Source of the DNA: Mycoplasmataceae bacterium | GTDB lineage: Bacteria; Bacillota_I; Bacilli_A; Mycoplasmatales; Mycoplasmoidaceae | NCBI GenBank assembly: GCA_016288695.1 | Contig: JAEELD010000004.1 | Coordinates: forward strand, 1 to 62,851 | Reading direction: 5' to 3' | Length of the DNA stretch: 62,851 nt | Shown: in pieces, positions 23,089 through 39,446 of the stretch | Numbering within the stretch: the stretch's first letter is position 1 | Layout: each line of letters starts with the position of its first letter | Notes under the pieces: generated by a model | Seen by the model: the letters and a program-made list of their open reading frames with translations, nothing else | Database searches by the model: none | Told to the model about the DNA's origin: nothing | Made by a program: the position numbers and the translations under genes

Positions 23089-23820
23089 ATGATAAGTAAC
23101 ATTTTGGAAGAGTATGACCCTTATAAAATTCAACCACAAATTTTTTCAATAATAGTTGTTTTTCTGATATTGTTATTTTGTTCACTATTTTATTTTTTTG
23201 AATTAAAAAAACAAAAGCCAGATAGGGCACCAAATGGTTTTGTATTAGTTATTCAAATGTATGTTGAATATATTCGTGATTTAACAGTTTCAATTTTAGG
23301 TTATAAATATGAAAAACTGACTCCTTATTTTATTGTTTTATTTTCATATTTGCTTATTTCTAATACTATTGGTATTATTGGTATTTCCAACCCCACATCA
23401 TCATTAACTGTTACATTATCAATGGGTCTGGTTACATGAATTGGGATGTTTGTTTTTGGTTTTAGATATCAGAAAATCTCATATTTAAAAAAATTTTGCT
23501 TCAAAATTGCCATAAAAAATAAAGATGTTCCAATTATGCTTAATCCATTAGAAATAATTGGTCAAATTACACCATTAGTAAGTATTTCCTTTAGGCTATG
23601 GGGAAATATTTTTGCTGGTAGTGTAATTTTGGAATTATGATATGCTTTTTGTAATGAAATTTTTCAGCATGTTCCATTGTTAGGTGTTTTTAATTTATTA
23701 GGTTGTATAACATCTCCACCAATTCATATTTATTTTGACCTGCTTTGTGGAGTTATACAAGCACTTGTATTCACGCTCTTAACAATGGTTTATTGAAATT
23801 TAGAAAAAGGGGAAGAATAA
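23089..23820 (+). CDS. atpB: F0 ATP synthase subunit a
   Basis: Operon position; LNPLEIIGQITPLVSISFRLWGNIFAGSVILELW; ORFs in frame across TGA; stop TAA 23818-23820. Confidence 0.93.
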
Positions 23821-23899
23821 AACATATTTACTTATTCAATATAATAGTAAAATTAGTTAAATAAAAATAAGTTTATTCAATTTAAACTAGAGGTAATTT

Positions 23900-24169
23900 A
23901 TGGATATAGATATATTGCTAAAAATATCAGAGGTAGCAAGCCAAACTGATAAATTTGGAGCATTAATTGGTGCAGGTATAGCATTAATTGGTGCAGTTGG
24001 AACAGGAGCAGGGCAAGGATATGCAGTTGGTAAAGCATGTGAAGCTGTTGCAAGAAACCCTGAAGCAGAATCAAAAATTCGTACTATGTTAATTGTTGGT
24101 TGTGCAATTGCAGAAACTTCTGCCATTTATTCACTAATAGTAGCAATTTTATTAATTTTTGTTTCATAG
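23900..24169 (+). CDS. atpE: F0 ATP synthase subunit c
   Basis: GAGIALIGAVGTGAGQGYAVGKACEAVARNPEAESKIRTMLIVGCAIAETSAIYSLIVAILLIF. Confidence 0.96.
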   Translation: MDIDILLKISEVASQTDKFGALIGAGIALIGAVGTGAGQGYAVGKACEAVARNPEAESKIRTMLIVGCAIAETSAIYSLIVAILLIFVS

Positions 24170-24799
24170 ATGAAAATATTTAGTAAAGTTATCGCTATTT
24201 TAATAGCTATAGGTTGTTTTTTTATTTTATTTTTTCTAACAGGCTGTTCCCCAATTGAAAAAGGTACAGTACTTGATTTGTTGCTTCCAGATGTTGGTGT
24301 TTTTATCACTCATGTTGTTGCAACATTATTTTTAATTCTTATCATTTTCTATTTGGTTTGAAAGCCAACAAAATCATCTTTATCTAAACGAAAAGAGTAT
24401 ATTCAAAGTAAAATAGATGAAGCTAATAAGGCCAAAAGTGAAGCATTAAAAAATTTTCAAGATTCAGAGTCATTAAAAATTAAAGCTTTTTCTGATGCCA
24501 ATGAGATAATTGATCATGCTATAAAAAAGGCAGAAACTGATAAAGAAAAAATTTTATCCGAAGCAAGAAAAATTTCAAATAATATGCTTAATCAAGCCTC
24601 TGAAGAAATTTTAAAAATGAGAATTTTAAATGAAAAAAACATAAAAAAGCAGGTTTTAAATATTGCATTTGAAGCCTCTAAATTTTTTCTAAAAGATAAA
24701 ATTAATCGTGAGGAATCTGATGAATATGTTGATGAATTTATAAAAAAATTAGACTCTAAAAAGAGTAGCGATAAAACAATGAATACCAAAGCTAAATAA
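24170..24799 (+). CDS. atpF: F0 ATP synthase subunit b with lipobox (putative lipoprotein)
   Basis: N-terminal FFILFFLTGCSPIEKG lipobox followed by TM LLLPDVGVFITHVVATLFLILIIFYLVWKP; fragments in frame across TGA. Confidence 0.92.
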
Positions 24800-24823
24800 T
24801 ATTAACATTTAATAAAAATAATA

Positions 24824-25426
24824 ATGAATAGTAAATTAATTTCTTTATATTCTCAAATTCTATTTGAATATGCTTTAAAAAATAATAAATTAGAAACATA
24901 TTATGATTTATTATCATCTTTGTTAAAGACTTTTGAAGATTCAGATAAATTATTTTATTTTTTATTCTTATCATATGCTAAAAAGCAATTCAAGAAGAAA
25001 ATAGTTTATGATATATTTCATGAACAATTAGATTTTTTTATTATTACTTTCATTTGAGCAATTATTGATTTTAACCACGTTCAATTGATTGTTAAAATTT
25101 TTACTGATTTTTTATTTAAGGTAAATAGATTCAAAAAAATAAAATATGTAAAAATTTATTCTAGTAATAAGTTGTCTAAATCTAGTTTAGAAAAGTTAAA
25201 GAATTATTTAAAAAAATATTTTAATTCAGATATTCTTTTAAAGAATATTGTTAATAATGATTTCATAGGCGGAATAAAGTTAGAAACAGAAAACTTTTCA
25301 ATAGATAACTTAATTTCATCTAGATTAATTAAGATGAAGAATAACCTTATTGATGATGTTATCAATAATGACAATAGCAGTTATCTTCATAGTGGTTTAG
25401 AAAGTGGGTTAAATAATGTCAAATAA
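24824..25426 (+). CDS. atpH: F1 ATP synthase subunit delta
   Basis: Operon position; [19 protein letters not shown]...; C-terminal [31 protein letters not shown]; in frame across TGA. Confidence 0.88.
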
Positions 25427-26978
25427 GTTAGATATGTTTTCATCAATCATAAAATCAAAGATTGATAAGTATTTGGATAAAATCGAGAAACATGAAGATG
25501 GTTATGTGATTTCAGTTAAAGATGGTGTAGTCATTGCAAATGGGCTATCAGATGTAATGTTGGATGAAACAGTCATTTTCGAGAATGGCACACATGGTAT
25601 TGTAATGAATCTTGAGGAAGATTGCGTTTGTATAATTTGTCTTGGAAATTTTAGTGATATAAAAGAGGGCTCGCTAGTTAAAAGAACAAAAAATATTCTA
25701 TCAGTTGGTGTTGGTGATAATTTGTTAGGGAGGATCGTTGATCCGTTAGGAAAAGCAATAGATGGAAATACACCAATAACTAATTACACTGCTTTTAATC
25801 CAATTGATACATTAGCACCAGGTGTCATGAAGCGAAAAAGTGTTAACCAACCACTCGAAACAGGTATTTTGTTAATTGATTCAATGTTTCCGATTGGTAA
25901 AGGACAAAGGGAATTAATTATTGGTGATAGACAAACAGGAAAAACAACAATAGCAATTGATACAATAATAAATCAAAAAAATAAAAATGTTTATTGTGTT
26001 TATGTAGCAATAGGTCAAAAAAATTCATCAGTAATGCAAGTTTCAATGACCTTGAAATATCATGATGCTTTGAAGTATACAACAATAGTTAGCGCTGCTG
26101 CTAGTGATGCCCCCGCTATAAAATATATTGCTCCATATTCTGGTATGGCAATTGCAGAATATTGGATGTCAAAGGGCAAAGATGTTCTGATAATTTTTGA
26201 TGATTTATCTAAACATGCTGCTAGTTATCGAACAATTTCATTATTATTAAGAAGACCACCAGGGAGAGAAGCGTATCCTGGTGATATTTTTTATCTTCAT
26301 TCACGTTTATTAGAAAGAGCTTGTAGATTGGATAAGAAATTTGGTGGTGGGAGCATTACAGCATTGCCAATTATTGAGACACAGGCTGAGGATATTTCAG
26401 CATATATACCAACAAATGTTATTTCAATCACTGATGGACAATTATTTATGGTTTCTTCAATGTTTAATGAGGGACAAAGACCTGCTATTAGTACAGGACT
26501 ATCAGTTTCTAGAGTTGGTTCAGCTGCACAAATAAAAGCAATGAAACAAGTGTGTAGTTCATTAAAATTAGAATTAGCTCAATATGAAGAATTGATTTCG
26601 TTTAGTCAATTTAGTAGTGATTTGGATAAATCAACAAAAAAAATTTTGGAACACGGAAAAAGAATAATGTTAGTTATAAATCAAATTAAAAACAATACAA
26701 TGGATCAATTTGATCAAATAATTATTCTTTTTGCGGTCAAATATTATTTAATTGATTGGATCCCATTAGATAAAATTTCATTATTTAAAGAAGAATTGCC
26801 TACATTTATTAATAAACATAAAATAAGAAAAATTTTAGTTGAGAAAAAAGAATTTACTAACGATATGATTAATGAAATGTCAGCCCTTATTAAGTCATTT
26901 GTTAAGCAATTTGTTAGTAAGATAAAAGATTATGATCCAAAAAAATATGGAGATATAAATATTTTTAAAAAGTTTTAA
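25416..26978 (+). CDS. atpA: F1 ATP synthase subunit alpha
   Basis: [59 protein letters not shown]. Confidence 0.97.
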   Translation: MSNKLDMFSSIIKSKIDKYLDKIEKHEDGYVISVKDGVVIANGLSDVMLDETVIFENGTHGIVMNLEEDCVCIICLGNFSDIKEGSLVKRTKNILSVGVGDNLLGRIVDPLGKAIDGNTPITNYTAFNPIDTLAPGVMKRKSVNQPLETGILLIDSMFPIGKGQRELIIGDRQTGKTTIAIDTIINQKNKNVYCVYVAIGQKNSSVMQVSMTLKYHDALKYTTIVSAAASDAPAIKYIAPYSGMAIAEYWMSKGKDVLIIFDDLSKHAASYRTISLLLRRPPGREAYPGDIFYLHSRLLERACRLDKKFGGGSITALPIIETQAEDISAYIPTNVISITDGQLFMVSSMFNEGQRPAISTGLSVSRVGSAAQIKAMKQVCSSLKLELAQYEELISFSQFSSDLDKSTKKILEHGKRIMLVINQIKNNTMDQFDQIIILFAVKYYLIDWIPLDKISLFKEELPTFINKHKIRKILVEKKEFTNDMINEMSALIKSFVKQFVSKIKDYDPKKYGDINIFKKF

Positions 26979-26989
26979 TTTGGTGCATT

Positions 26990-27871
26990 ATGGAATCAAT
27001 TAATGGGATAAAAAAAAGAATAGGTGTTATTTCTATGATAGATAAAATTTCACAAGCCATGGAATTGGTATCTATTGCAAAGATTAAATCGATTAAATCA
27101 AAGTTTGAAGATTCTAAAAAATTTACTTATAACACATTTCAAATAATGTCTGAATTAATTAATTCTGCTTCTAATGTTAATAACAAATATTTAAAAAAAA
27201 TTAATGACTCAAAAAAGAAGTTATATGTTTTGATATCCTCTTCTATGGGCTTATGTGGATCATATAATATAACAATATGTAAATTTTTGCTTAATCTATT
27301 AGATAGTAATGATGACATAATTGTTATTGGTCAAGGTGGTTTTAATTATCTAAGATCTTGTGGGTACAGAAAGCAGATAATTAGTTTTTATAGGTTTGAT
27401 TTAAATGATAATTTTAGTATGATAGAATCTGCAATTGGAAAAAAAATAATTAGTGATTATTTTGAAGGGTTATATGATAATATTTTTATTGTTTATACAT
27501 CTTATATCAATGCTTTAAAATTTTCTCCTAAAATTTTTAGTTTTTTACCAATTGATAAAACTTTTTTTACTAGTATAAACAAAATAAATCCGAACACTGA
27601 TTTGAATAGTTTGAATCAGGTTATTAGTTATGAGCCAAATAAAGAAAAAATATTTATCAATTTTTTATTATTTTTCTTTTCTTCATTTTTACATTCATGT
27701 TGTATAGAATCAACATTATGTGAATTTTCTGCCCGTCAATCAGCTATGAAAAATGCTAATGATAATGTTAAAAAAATTAAAAATGAATTAATGGTTAAAT
27801 ACAATCAAATAAGACAAGAAAAAATAACTCAAGAAATAAATGAGATAATTTCAGGGAGGGACATTAGTTAA
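26990..27871 (+). CDS. atpG: F1 ATP synthase subunit gamma
   Basis: MESINGIKKRIGVISMIDKISQAMELVSIAKI; SSMGLCGSYNITICK; SARQSAMKNANDN. Confidence 0.95.
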   Translation: MESINGIKKRIGVISMIDKISQAMELVSIAKIKSIKSKFEDSKKFTYNTFQIMSELINSASNVNNKYLKKINDSKKKLYVLISSSMGLCGSYNITICKFLLNLLDSNDDIIVIGQGGFNYLRSCGYRKQIISFYRFDLNDNFSMIESAIGKKIISDYFEGLYDNIFIVYTSYINALKFSPKIFSFLPIDKTFFTSINKINPNTDLNSLNQVISYEPNKEKIFINFLLFFFSSFLHSCCIESTLCEFSARQSAMKNANDNVKKIKNELMVKYNQIRQEKITQEINEIISGRDIS

Positions 27872-29711
<1,840 letters not shown>

Positions 29712-29713
29712 TT

Positions 29714-29747
29714 ATTAATTGAAATTATCAATTAATTTCTTTTTTTA
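29714..29747 (+). terminator. Intrinsic terminator of the atp operon
   Basis: ATTAATTGA-aatta-TCAATTAAT followed by TTCTTTTTTT, immediately after the atpC stop. Confidence 0.7.
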
Positions 29748-30381
29748 AATATTTTTTAAGATAATTATTTGCCTTTGAAAATGGTTTAGAACCAAAAAAA
29801 TTTCTATTTGCACTTAAAGGGGAAGGATGGGACGATTTAATTACTAAATTGTTTTTTTCATTTATAAATTTTTGTTTAGATATGGATTTATTTCCTCATA
29901 AAATGTATACAAGATTTTTACATTTTTTATTAAGGAATTTAATAATTTCATCTGTTATGTATTCTCAACCCAGAGCCTTATGTGATAAAGGTTTATTTGA
30001 TTCAACTGTAAGTATTGAATTTAATAGTAAAACTCCTTGTCTTGCTCAATCTGATAAATCCCCACTTGTTCTTTTTATTTTTAAGTCATTATTTAATTCT
30101 ATTAATATGTTTTTTAGTGTTTTTGGAAGAGTATTATTTTTTACACTAAATGCAAGACCATTTGCATATCCAGGGGTATAATATGGATCTTGTCCAAGTA
30201 TAACAACTTTTGTTAATTCATAATCAAAATAATTAAAGCACTCAAAAATTTTATTTTTTTCTGGAAAAATAATTTTTTCATCATATTGTTTTTCAACACT
30301 ATTAAGAATTGAAGTATAAAACGGAAATTTAAATAACTGATTAAAAAGGGTATTTCAGTTAGTTGCTATTTTTATTTCCAT
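29725..30381 (-). CDS. ung: Uracil-DNA glycosylase
   Basis: Code-4 reading: [25 protein letters not shown]..., [40 protein letters not shown]. Not in the ORF track as a whole because of TGA codons. Confidence 0.95.
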
Positions 30382-32192
30382 TAATAAACTAATTTGTAGA
30401 TTTCAGATGATTTAACAGTATTTTTCCTTGTTGTAAAATCACCATTTGGAAAACAATTATACATTCATTTAAAGATTGCAAATGGATCATTATTAAATAA
30501 GTCAAATGATCGTTTGAATTCAATTTCATTAATTGTCTCGATTTTAAAATTCATTAAATTGTTTATTATTTTGTAAAAATTTTTTGATAGCTCTTTTTCA
30601 TCAGAGAAATCTAATACTCATGATTTATATGAATTATCTTTATCATCGATATTAATTTGTTTGTAGCATTTAGTGTTGAATGCTAGATATGCTGGAAAAA
30701 TTGTGCTATATCCATTAAAATATGGAACTTTTGTTTTAAAATGAACTGATTCATTTTTTTTGTTTTTATACTCATAATTAATTTCTGTTAATGTATAGTT
30801 TGCTAATGCAATAAAATCACCCGTATTGATGTCGTTGTTTTCAATTCAAAATTTTATAGTTGGATCAATTTTTGTTAAGTCTATTTTTTCTGTTTCTCAT
30901 CAACCATCATACTTTGTTGGTTCTGTAGATTGGCTACTAGAAGGAAAGGTTTGATTAAAAGATAAACCACTAATTTTTGGTTCTGAATCAGTTTTATTTT
31001 TAAATGATGATCATACATTTGTTGCATTGATTGCATTATTTATTGCTATTTTATCTGTAGATAACCAATCACTATTAAAAATAGAATTTTTATCCATCAT
31101 TGGGTCATAATACCCATTTAATATGTTATTTAATTTTATTAATACTGGCACATTTGCTATACTTGTTAAGTCTGTGCAAATGCCATCATCATAAGCATAT
31201 TGAAAATATTTTGAAAAATTATTATCACTTATTTCTTTTCTTTCATATGTCCATTTATTGTCACCTTCATATTTATAATTTCCTACTCCATCATTTGTCA
31301 TTACAAATGGTGGTATTTTTTTATTTAGATTTTCTTGGTTATCATAATTAAAATCAATTAATTCTTTTTTTTCATTTAAAAGTGGGAAGGGAGAATTATT
31401 TTTTTCACTTAAATCAACTCCAGATTTTTTAGCTTTTCATTCAACATCATATGGACCAAATTTGAAATGAGAATTTCCCTGTGAAAGTAAATTAGCTTCG
31501 TCATAACAAAATTCAAAAAAATTTGTATTTGTTTGACTTCCTATTTCTCCTTTTTCAAAACCACTTTTCTCATTATTTGCATATATTATTGAAAGTTTTT
31601 TAGATATTTCATCATTATTTTTTTGTTGAATAATTTTTGTCTGGCATTTATTCATATATCCTATAAGTGATAACAAATTATTAGTGATCAAATTTGTTGA
31701 ATTCATAGCTATATATATGTTGTAATTTTGAAATGAAGTTGTATCATAATGATCTTTTGTAGATATTCATTTACTATCATTAAATAAATCTTTTTTAAAA
31801 GTTCATGGCTTTTGGTTGTCTTCATTAGAGTATTTAAGATTTGGATTATTTGTGTTATACGAATATGCATATAAATCATTAATTTCTGGTGAAAAGTTAG
31901 CATTGTATGATCTTGTAAATTTATAATTTTCTGGCAAATATCAAATGATATTTTTTTTATTATCTTCTATTTCTTTTGTGCTTTCTTCATATTGACCATT
32001 TTCAATGAATGGATCTAGAACTTTACTTCCATCATATGGATTAGTATTTGTTGAAATAGGAATTAAGTGTTGTGATATATTTGAACATGAAGTTAAAGTA
32101 ACCATTGGCATAAATAAAGTAACAATTATTGCCAAATGAACTGCAATATATCTTTTTAATTTATTTTTTGCTTTTATTCTTCTTAATTTCAT
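30381..32192 (-). CDS. Large predicted surface lipoprotein (~603 aa) between dnaB and ung
   Basis: ORFs 31941-32279, 31437-31706 and 31011-31301 share one frame across TGA(Trp). Lipobox VTLTSC after MKLRRIKAKNKLKRYIAVHLAIIVTLFMPM. Stop TAA overlaps the ung start (TAATG). Confidence 0.85.
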
Positions 32193-32196
32193 GAAA

Positions 32197-33621
32197 TTAT
32201 TTGATTTCTTTTTTATCATATTCTGTAAATTTTCCATAATTTTTAATGAAGTTAAGAACAACTTTTCCAGTAGCTCCATTCCGATGCTTTTCTATTATGT
32301 ATTCTATTTCTTCTGCATTTAATGGATTAACTTCATTATTATCTAAATTATCTTTTTTATATCTATAGTATAGGAAACTTACTATATCAGCGTCTTGTTC
32401 AATTGCCCCTGATTCCCTTAAATCTGATAGTAATGGGTGAGGATTTTCGTCAGTTGATGCTTTTGCTCTTTGTTCTATTGCCCTTGATAATTGTGCCAAT
32501 GCTAAAATTGGTGTGTTGTTTTGACGTGCAATAATTTTTAGTAGTCTTGAAATATTAGAAACTTCTTGTTGTCTATTAATGTTTGCAAATTTGTTTCCTG
32601 TATTCCCTTTCAATAATTGTAGATAGTCTACTACAACTAGTTTTATATCATAGTTAGCTGACAGTTGCTTTAGTTTTGATTGAATGTCAATTATTGAAAG
32701 ATCACTCGAATCATCAATAATAATTGGTAATTTAGCTAGCAATGATAGAGTCATAGATAAACTATCATATTCTATAGGAGATAAGTTTCCTCTTTGTATT
32801 TTTTTAAGATCTACGGTCGACTCATTGGCAATCATTCGTTGTATAACTTGCTTTGCTGACATTTCAATAGAAAAAAGAACTATTAATGGCTTTTTTTTGA
32901 TTTGATTAAAATTTTTTGTATTTAAGATTGATTTTGCACTATTTAATATAAAGTTCAATGCTAATGCAGTTTTTCCTACACCCGGTCTTGCTGCAAGAAT
33001 AATTAAGTCCCCTTTTTGGAATCCATCTGTCAGATTGTTTATTCCTTTAAAACCAGTATCAAGGCCTGATATTTTTGAAGTGTCTTTATTGATTAAATTA
33101 GCTAATTGATTGCGATAAGAATTAATAATTTCACTTATTGGATGGATCTGATCAATTTTCTTCGAATTTATAATATTTGTAAATTCAGTTAGGGCATTAA
33201 ATATATTTTCATTAAAATTCATTAATTCAGGTTTAAAATCTACTAATTTTTTGCCAAAATTATTTATTTGTGAAATAATTGATTGCTCTTTCACGTAATC
33301 AATATATACATCAGCATCAGCACTTGATGTGTATTCAGAATTCACAATATTAATAATTTCATTAAAATTTTTTATGTTGTTTGATAAATTTTCATTAGAT
33401 TTAATATTTTCAATTAATAAAGATACATTTATTTGCTTACCAACTTTGTATATATTGCTAATTGCTAAAAAAATATATTTATATGTAAGATTCGAAAAAT
33501 CAGAATATGTCAATTTTGTTATTGCATTTTCGAGTACATTTGTGTCATTAAGCATACAGCTAATGATATATCGTTCATATTTGGAATTATCAATTTTTGG
33601 ATTATTATTTTTGTTTGACAT
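32197..33621 (-). CDS. dnaB: Replicative DNA helicase
   Basis: LAARPGVGKTALALNFILN, VVVDYLQLL, LALAQLSRAIEQRA, LLSDLRESGAIEQDADIV. Confidence 0.97.
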   Translation of the reverse strand: MSNKNNNPKIDNSKYERYIISCMLNDTNVLENAITKLTYSDFSNLTYKYIFLAISNIYKVGKQINVSLLIENIKSNENLSNNIKNFNEIINIVNSEYTSSADADVYIDYVKEQSIISQINNFGKKLVDFKPELMNFNENIFNALTEFTNIINSKKIDQIHPISEIINSYRNQLANLINKDTSKISGLDTGFKGINNLTDGFQKGDLIILAARPGVGKTALALNFILNSAKSILNTKNFNQIKKKPLIVLFSIEMSAKQVIQRMIANESTVDLKKIQRGNLSPIEYDSLSMTLSLLAKLPIIIDDSSDLSIIDIQSKLKQLSANYDIKLVVVDYLQLLKGNTGNKFANINRQQEVSNISRLLKIIARQNNTPILALAQLSRAIEQRAKASTDENPHPLLSDLRESGAIEQDADIVSFLYYRYKKDNLDNNEVNPLNAEEIEYIIEKHRNGATGKVVLNFIKNYGKFTEYDKKEIK

Positions 33622-33638
33622 TTTTTTTATTGTATTTA

Positions 33639-34079
33639 TTATGATTCAGTAACTAATACAGTTAATTTGGCAACAACATTTTTATAAAGGTTTAGCGGTA
33701 TGTTTGCTTTGCCAATTTTTAAACTTTGAAAATCATTACTGAACATATATTTACTAATGAGAATACCTTTTTCTTTTAATGAATCAATTATTTGTTTTTG
33801 ACTAATTGACCCAAAAACATTACCAGAATTGGTTTTTAAACTAAAATTTAGAGTTATATTTTCTATTTGTTTTTTGAGTTGAATTGCATCCTTGATATTT
33901 TTTTCTTCATTTTCATTTTGAATTTTTAAGTCTTCTTTTAAATGTTCTAGACTATTTTTAGAACATACAACAGCATATTTTTTAGGCAAAAGGAAATTTT
34001 TATAATATCCATCAGCAACATTAACAATGTCGTTTTTTTTCCCTAGATTTTTTACATCTTGAAGAAGAATAACTTTCAT
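33639..34079 (-). CDS. rplI: 50S ribosomal protein L9
   Basis: MKVILLQDVKNLGKKNDIVNVADGYYKNFLLPKKYA. Confidence 0.96.
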   Translation of the reverse strand: MKVILLQDVKNLGKKNDIVNVADGYYKNFLLPKKYAVVCSKNSLEHLKEDLKIQNENEEKNIKDAIQLKKQIENITLNFSLKTNSGNVFGSISQKQIIDSLKEKGILISKYMFSNDFQSLKIGKANIPLNLYKNVVAKLTVLVTES

Positions 34080-34088
34080 TTGATTAAT

Positions 34089-34382
34089 CTAACCTCTAAT
34101 AAATGGAATTAATGCCATTATTCGTGCACGTTTTATAGCATTTGTTATCATTTTTTGATGTTTAGCACAAAGATTAGTAATTCTTCGTGGTAAAATTTTT
34201 CCATTGTTAGCTATGAATTTATTTAATAATTCAATATTCTTATAGTCAACATGTAAGACACCTTGTGAACATAGAGGACATGGTCTTTTTATTAAAAATT
34301 TGTATTTTTTTATAAATTTTCTTCCAGTTGTTCGCTCTGTATTTGTAGTTTTAGTAGAGGCATTATTATTTTTCTTTTCCAT
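34089..34382 (-). CDS. rpsR: 30S ribosomal protein S18
   Basis: [43 protein letters not shown]. Confidence 0.95.
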   Translation of the reverse strand: MEKKNNNASTKTTNTERTTGRKFIKKYKFLIKRPCPLCSQGVLHVDYKNIELLNKFIANNGKILPRRITNLCAKHQKMITNAIKRARIMALIPFIRG

Positions 34383-34400
34383 TTTATTTTTTTCTCTCCT

Positions 34401-34898
34401 TTAATTATTATTTTTATTATTTAATTCATCAAACCATTCAACATCATCTTGCTGAGTATTATGATTTGATGTATTATCTAATTTTTGCTCACTAATTTCA
34501 ATGTTATTTGTTGCTGATTCAGGAAATAGATCATCAAATGGAATTTGTGTGTCAACATTACTTTTAGTTTTTTGTTCATCATTTTGATTTTTATTATTTA
34601 GTGATTCAATATTTTCTACAGTAACATTAAAAATGGTCATATTTTTATTTGTTTTGTTGCTGATAAAACTTCGTCTATCAATTTTCCCATTGACACATAC
34701 TAAATTTCCTTTTTTTAAATATGACTGTATGAAGTTTGCTTGATTATTTCATGCTACACATGGAATAAATGTCGTTCTCTTTTTTGAATTATATGTATCA
34801 TTAACTGCTATGTCAAATGTAACTCTATTTACACCATTTGCTGAAATTTTGCTTTCTGGATCAGCAGTTAAACGTCCAATTAAAATAACTTTATTCAT
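34401..34898 (-). CDS. ssb: Single-stranded DNA-binding protein
   Basis: Code-4 reading: MNKVILIGRLTADPESKISANGVNRVTFDIAVND...[38 protein letters not shown]; acidic tail ends DDVEWFDELNNKNNN. Confidence 0.94.
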
Positions 34899-35346
34899 GA
34901 TTTTTTTCCTTAATTTCAGATTCATTTATTTGCAGTTGTTGTTCCATTTTTTTAAAATTTTCTTTTTCAATTGCAAGTTGTTCCATTTTCTTTTTATATA
35001 TTTCTGCCTTCTTTGCAGCTTTGTCAACTTTCTTCTTATTTTTTAATGCTTTAGCACCATAATCTTTATCAAGGTTTATTATTAAATGTCTGATAACATT
35101 TTTATTAATTTTTGTTATACGATCAAACTCAAAAATATCTTTGGGTATTGAAGAAATAAAGTTAAGTTGAAAATATCAACCTTTTGTATAGCCTTTTATC
35201 TTGTAAGCTAAATCCTTTAACCCAATATTGATTTGTTTAAAATCTTGACTTTTATTAATGGTTTTTGTCAATTTATTTAATTCCGAAACAGCTTCAGATT
35301 CAGATAAATTACCATTAATTATTGTTAAAATCTCATAACTTGCCAT
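34891..35346 (-). CDS. rpsF: 30S ribosomal protein S6 with C-terminal extension
   Basis: MASYEILTIINGNLSESEAVSELNKLTKTI...; tail KKVDKAAKKAEIYKKKMEQLAIEKENFKKMEQQLQINESEIKEKNHE; position upstream of ssb-rpsR. Confidence 0.9.
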
Positions 35347-35560
35347 AATAATCTCCTTTGTGGTTATAACTTAATTTTTAATGAAAGACAAAATTAAGAA
35401 AGAATACGTTTATGAAAGTGATGTAGATAACATAAATGTATTACTTATAAGAGTATATATTTATTTAAATAAATATTTGCTATATTTATTCAATTTCATC
35501 ATCTATAATAAGTTACTTAAAGTTAATGTTAATAAATGTTGTGTTAGTTAAGGAATAAAT

Positions 35561-37926
<2,366 letters not shown>

Positions 37927-37930
37927 TAAC

Positions 37931-39442
37931 ATGAATGACATATTAGAAAAATACACAAAAAGAACAAAAATTATTATTACTATAGGCCCCGCTTTTGTTC
38001 CAACTGAGTTGACATTAAAAAATTTAGATAGTCAGAATTACAAGAATAAAGTAAATGAGGCAGTTGAAAAAATTAAAAAAGCAATCAACTTAGGTGTTTC
38101 ATGTTTTCGCTTGAATTTTTCTCATGGTTCTTATGAAGAACATGAAGTAAAAATTAGGCTAATAAGAAAAGCTGCATTTGAATTAAAAAAGAATGTTGCA
38201 ATAATGTTAGATACTAAAGGACCAGAGATTAGGTGCGGAAAATTTGTTAATGGTAAATGTAAGTTTGAAATGAATCATACTGTAGTCATTTATACATTAA
38301 AGAAGATTATTGGTAATTCAAAAGAATTTTCTGTCATTCCAACAAATGAAAAATATAACATGGCAGATGATATTAAAATTGGACAATCAATCTTGGTGGA
38401 TGATGGTAAGTTAGAACTGATTGTTGAATGATTTTCACGAAAAGAAGGGAAAATTAGAAGCAAAATTATTAATACACATACATTATTTGATAATAAGCGT
38501 ATAAATCTCCCAGGCTCAAAATATTCGATGGATTTTTTATCAAACAAAGACAAGAATGATATTGCTTTTGGTTGCAAAAATGATGTTGATTATATAGCTG
38601 CTAGTTTTGTTGCTTCAAAAGATAATATCAAATCAATAAGAGATATCTTGGTTTCATCTGGCAAAAGAAATATTCAAATTATAAGTAAAATTGAAAATTC
38701 TGAGGCTATTGATAATATTGACGAAATAATAAGTGCATCAGATGGGATTATGATAGCAAGAGGTGACTTGGCTCTAGATATTAATTATTATGATGTTCCA
38801 TATTGAGAGAAACAGATAATACGTAAGTGTCGTTTTTCAGGTAAACCATGCATTGTTGCTACACAAATGTTAGATTCATTAGAACGTAATGTTCAGCCGA
38901 CACGTGCAGAAGTTACTGATGTTTTTTTTGCAGTTGAAAGAGGAGCAGATGCAACAATGCTCTCTGGTGAATCTGCACAAGGTCTCTTTCCAATTATTGC
39001 AATAGAAACAATGGCAACAATTAATGTTTCAAGTGAATTGCTATTTGATTATAACCGTGCAATAAATTATTATTTTTCTAAAAGTATATTTAAAGGTGAT
39101 ATTTATCGTCAAGCAAAAAAAATTGCAAAAAAAGTTCTGCCTGATTATAAAAAGTTTCAGCAATTATTTAAATTTGATTTTGTTGTATTATTTTCAAATG
39201 ACAATCTATTAATACGAGCCTTAAGTGCTATTCGCCCAGCTGCAACAATTGTCGTAGTAACCGAAAAAGAAGATTTATTAAAAAAATTTGCTATTAGCTA
39301 TGGAGTACAAACATATTTTGTACAAGATTTGGATAAAGCAAAATTAAATTACAAGAACATTTCAAAAAGTGCTATTAAATTGATGAATAAAAATTTTAAT
39401 TCTGCAATTGCATATTTCAATAAAAAATTTCATTCTTTGTAA
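37931..39442 (+). CDS. pyk: Pyruvate kinase
   Basis: FRLNFSHGSYEEHE, MLDTKGPEIRCG, DGIMIARGDLALDI, TQMLDSLERNVQPTRAEVTDV; fragments in frame across TGA. Confidence 0.96.
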
Positions 39443-39446
39443 TAAT

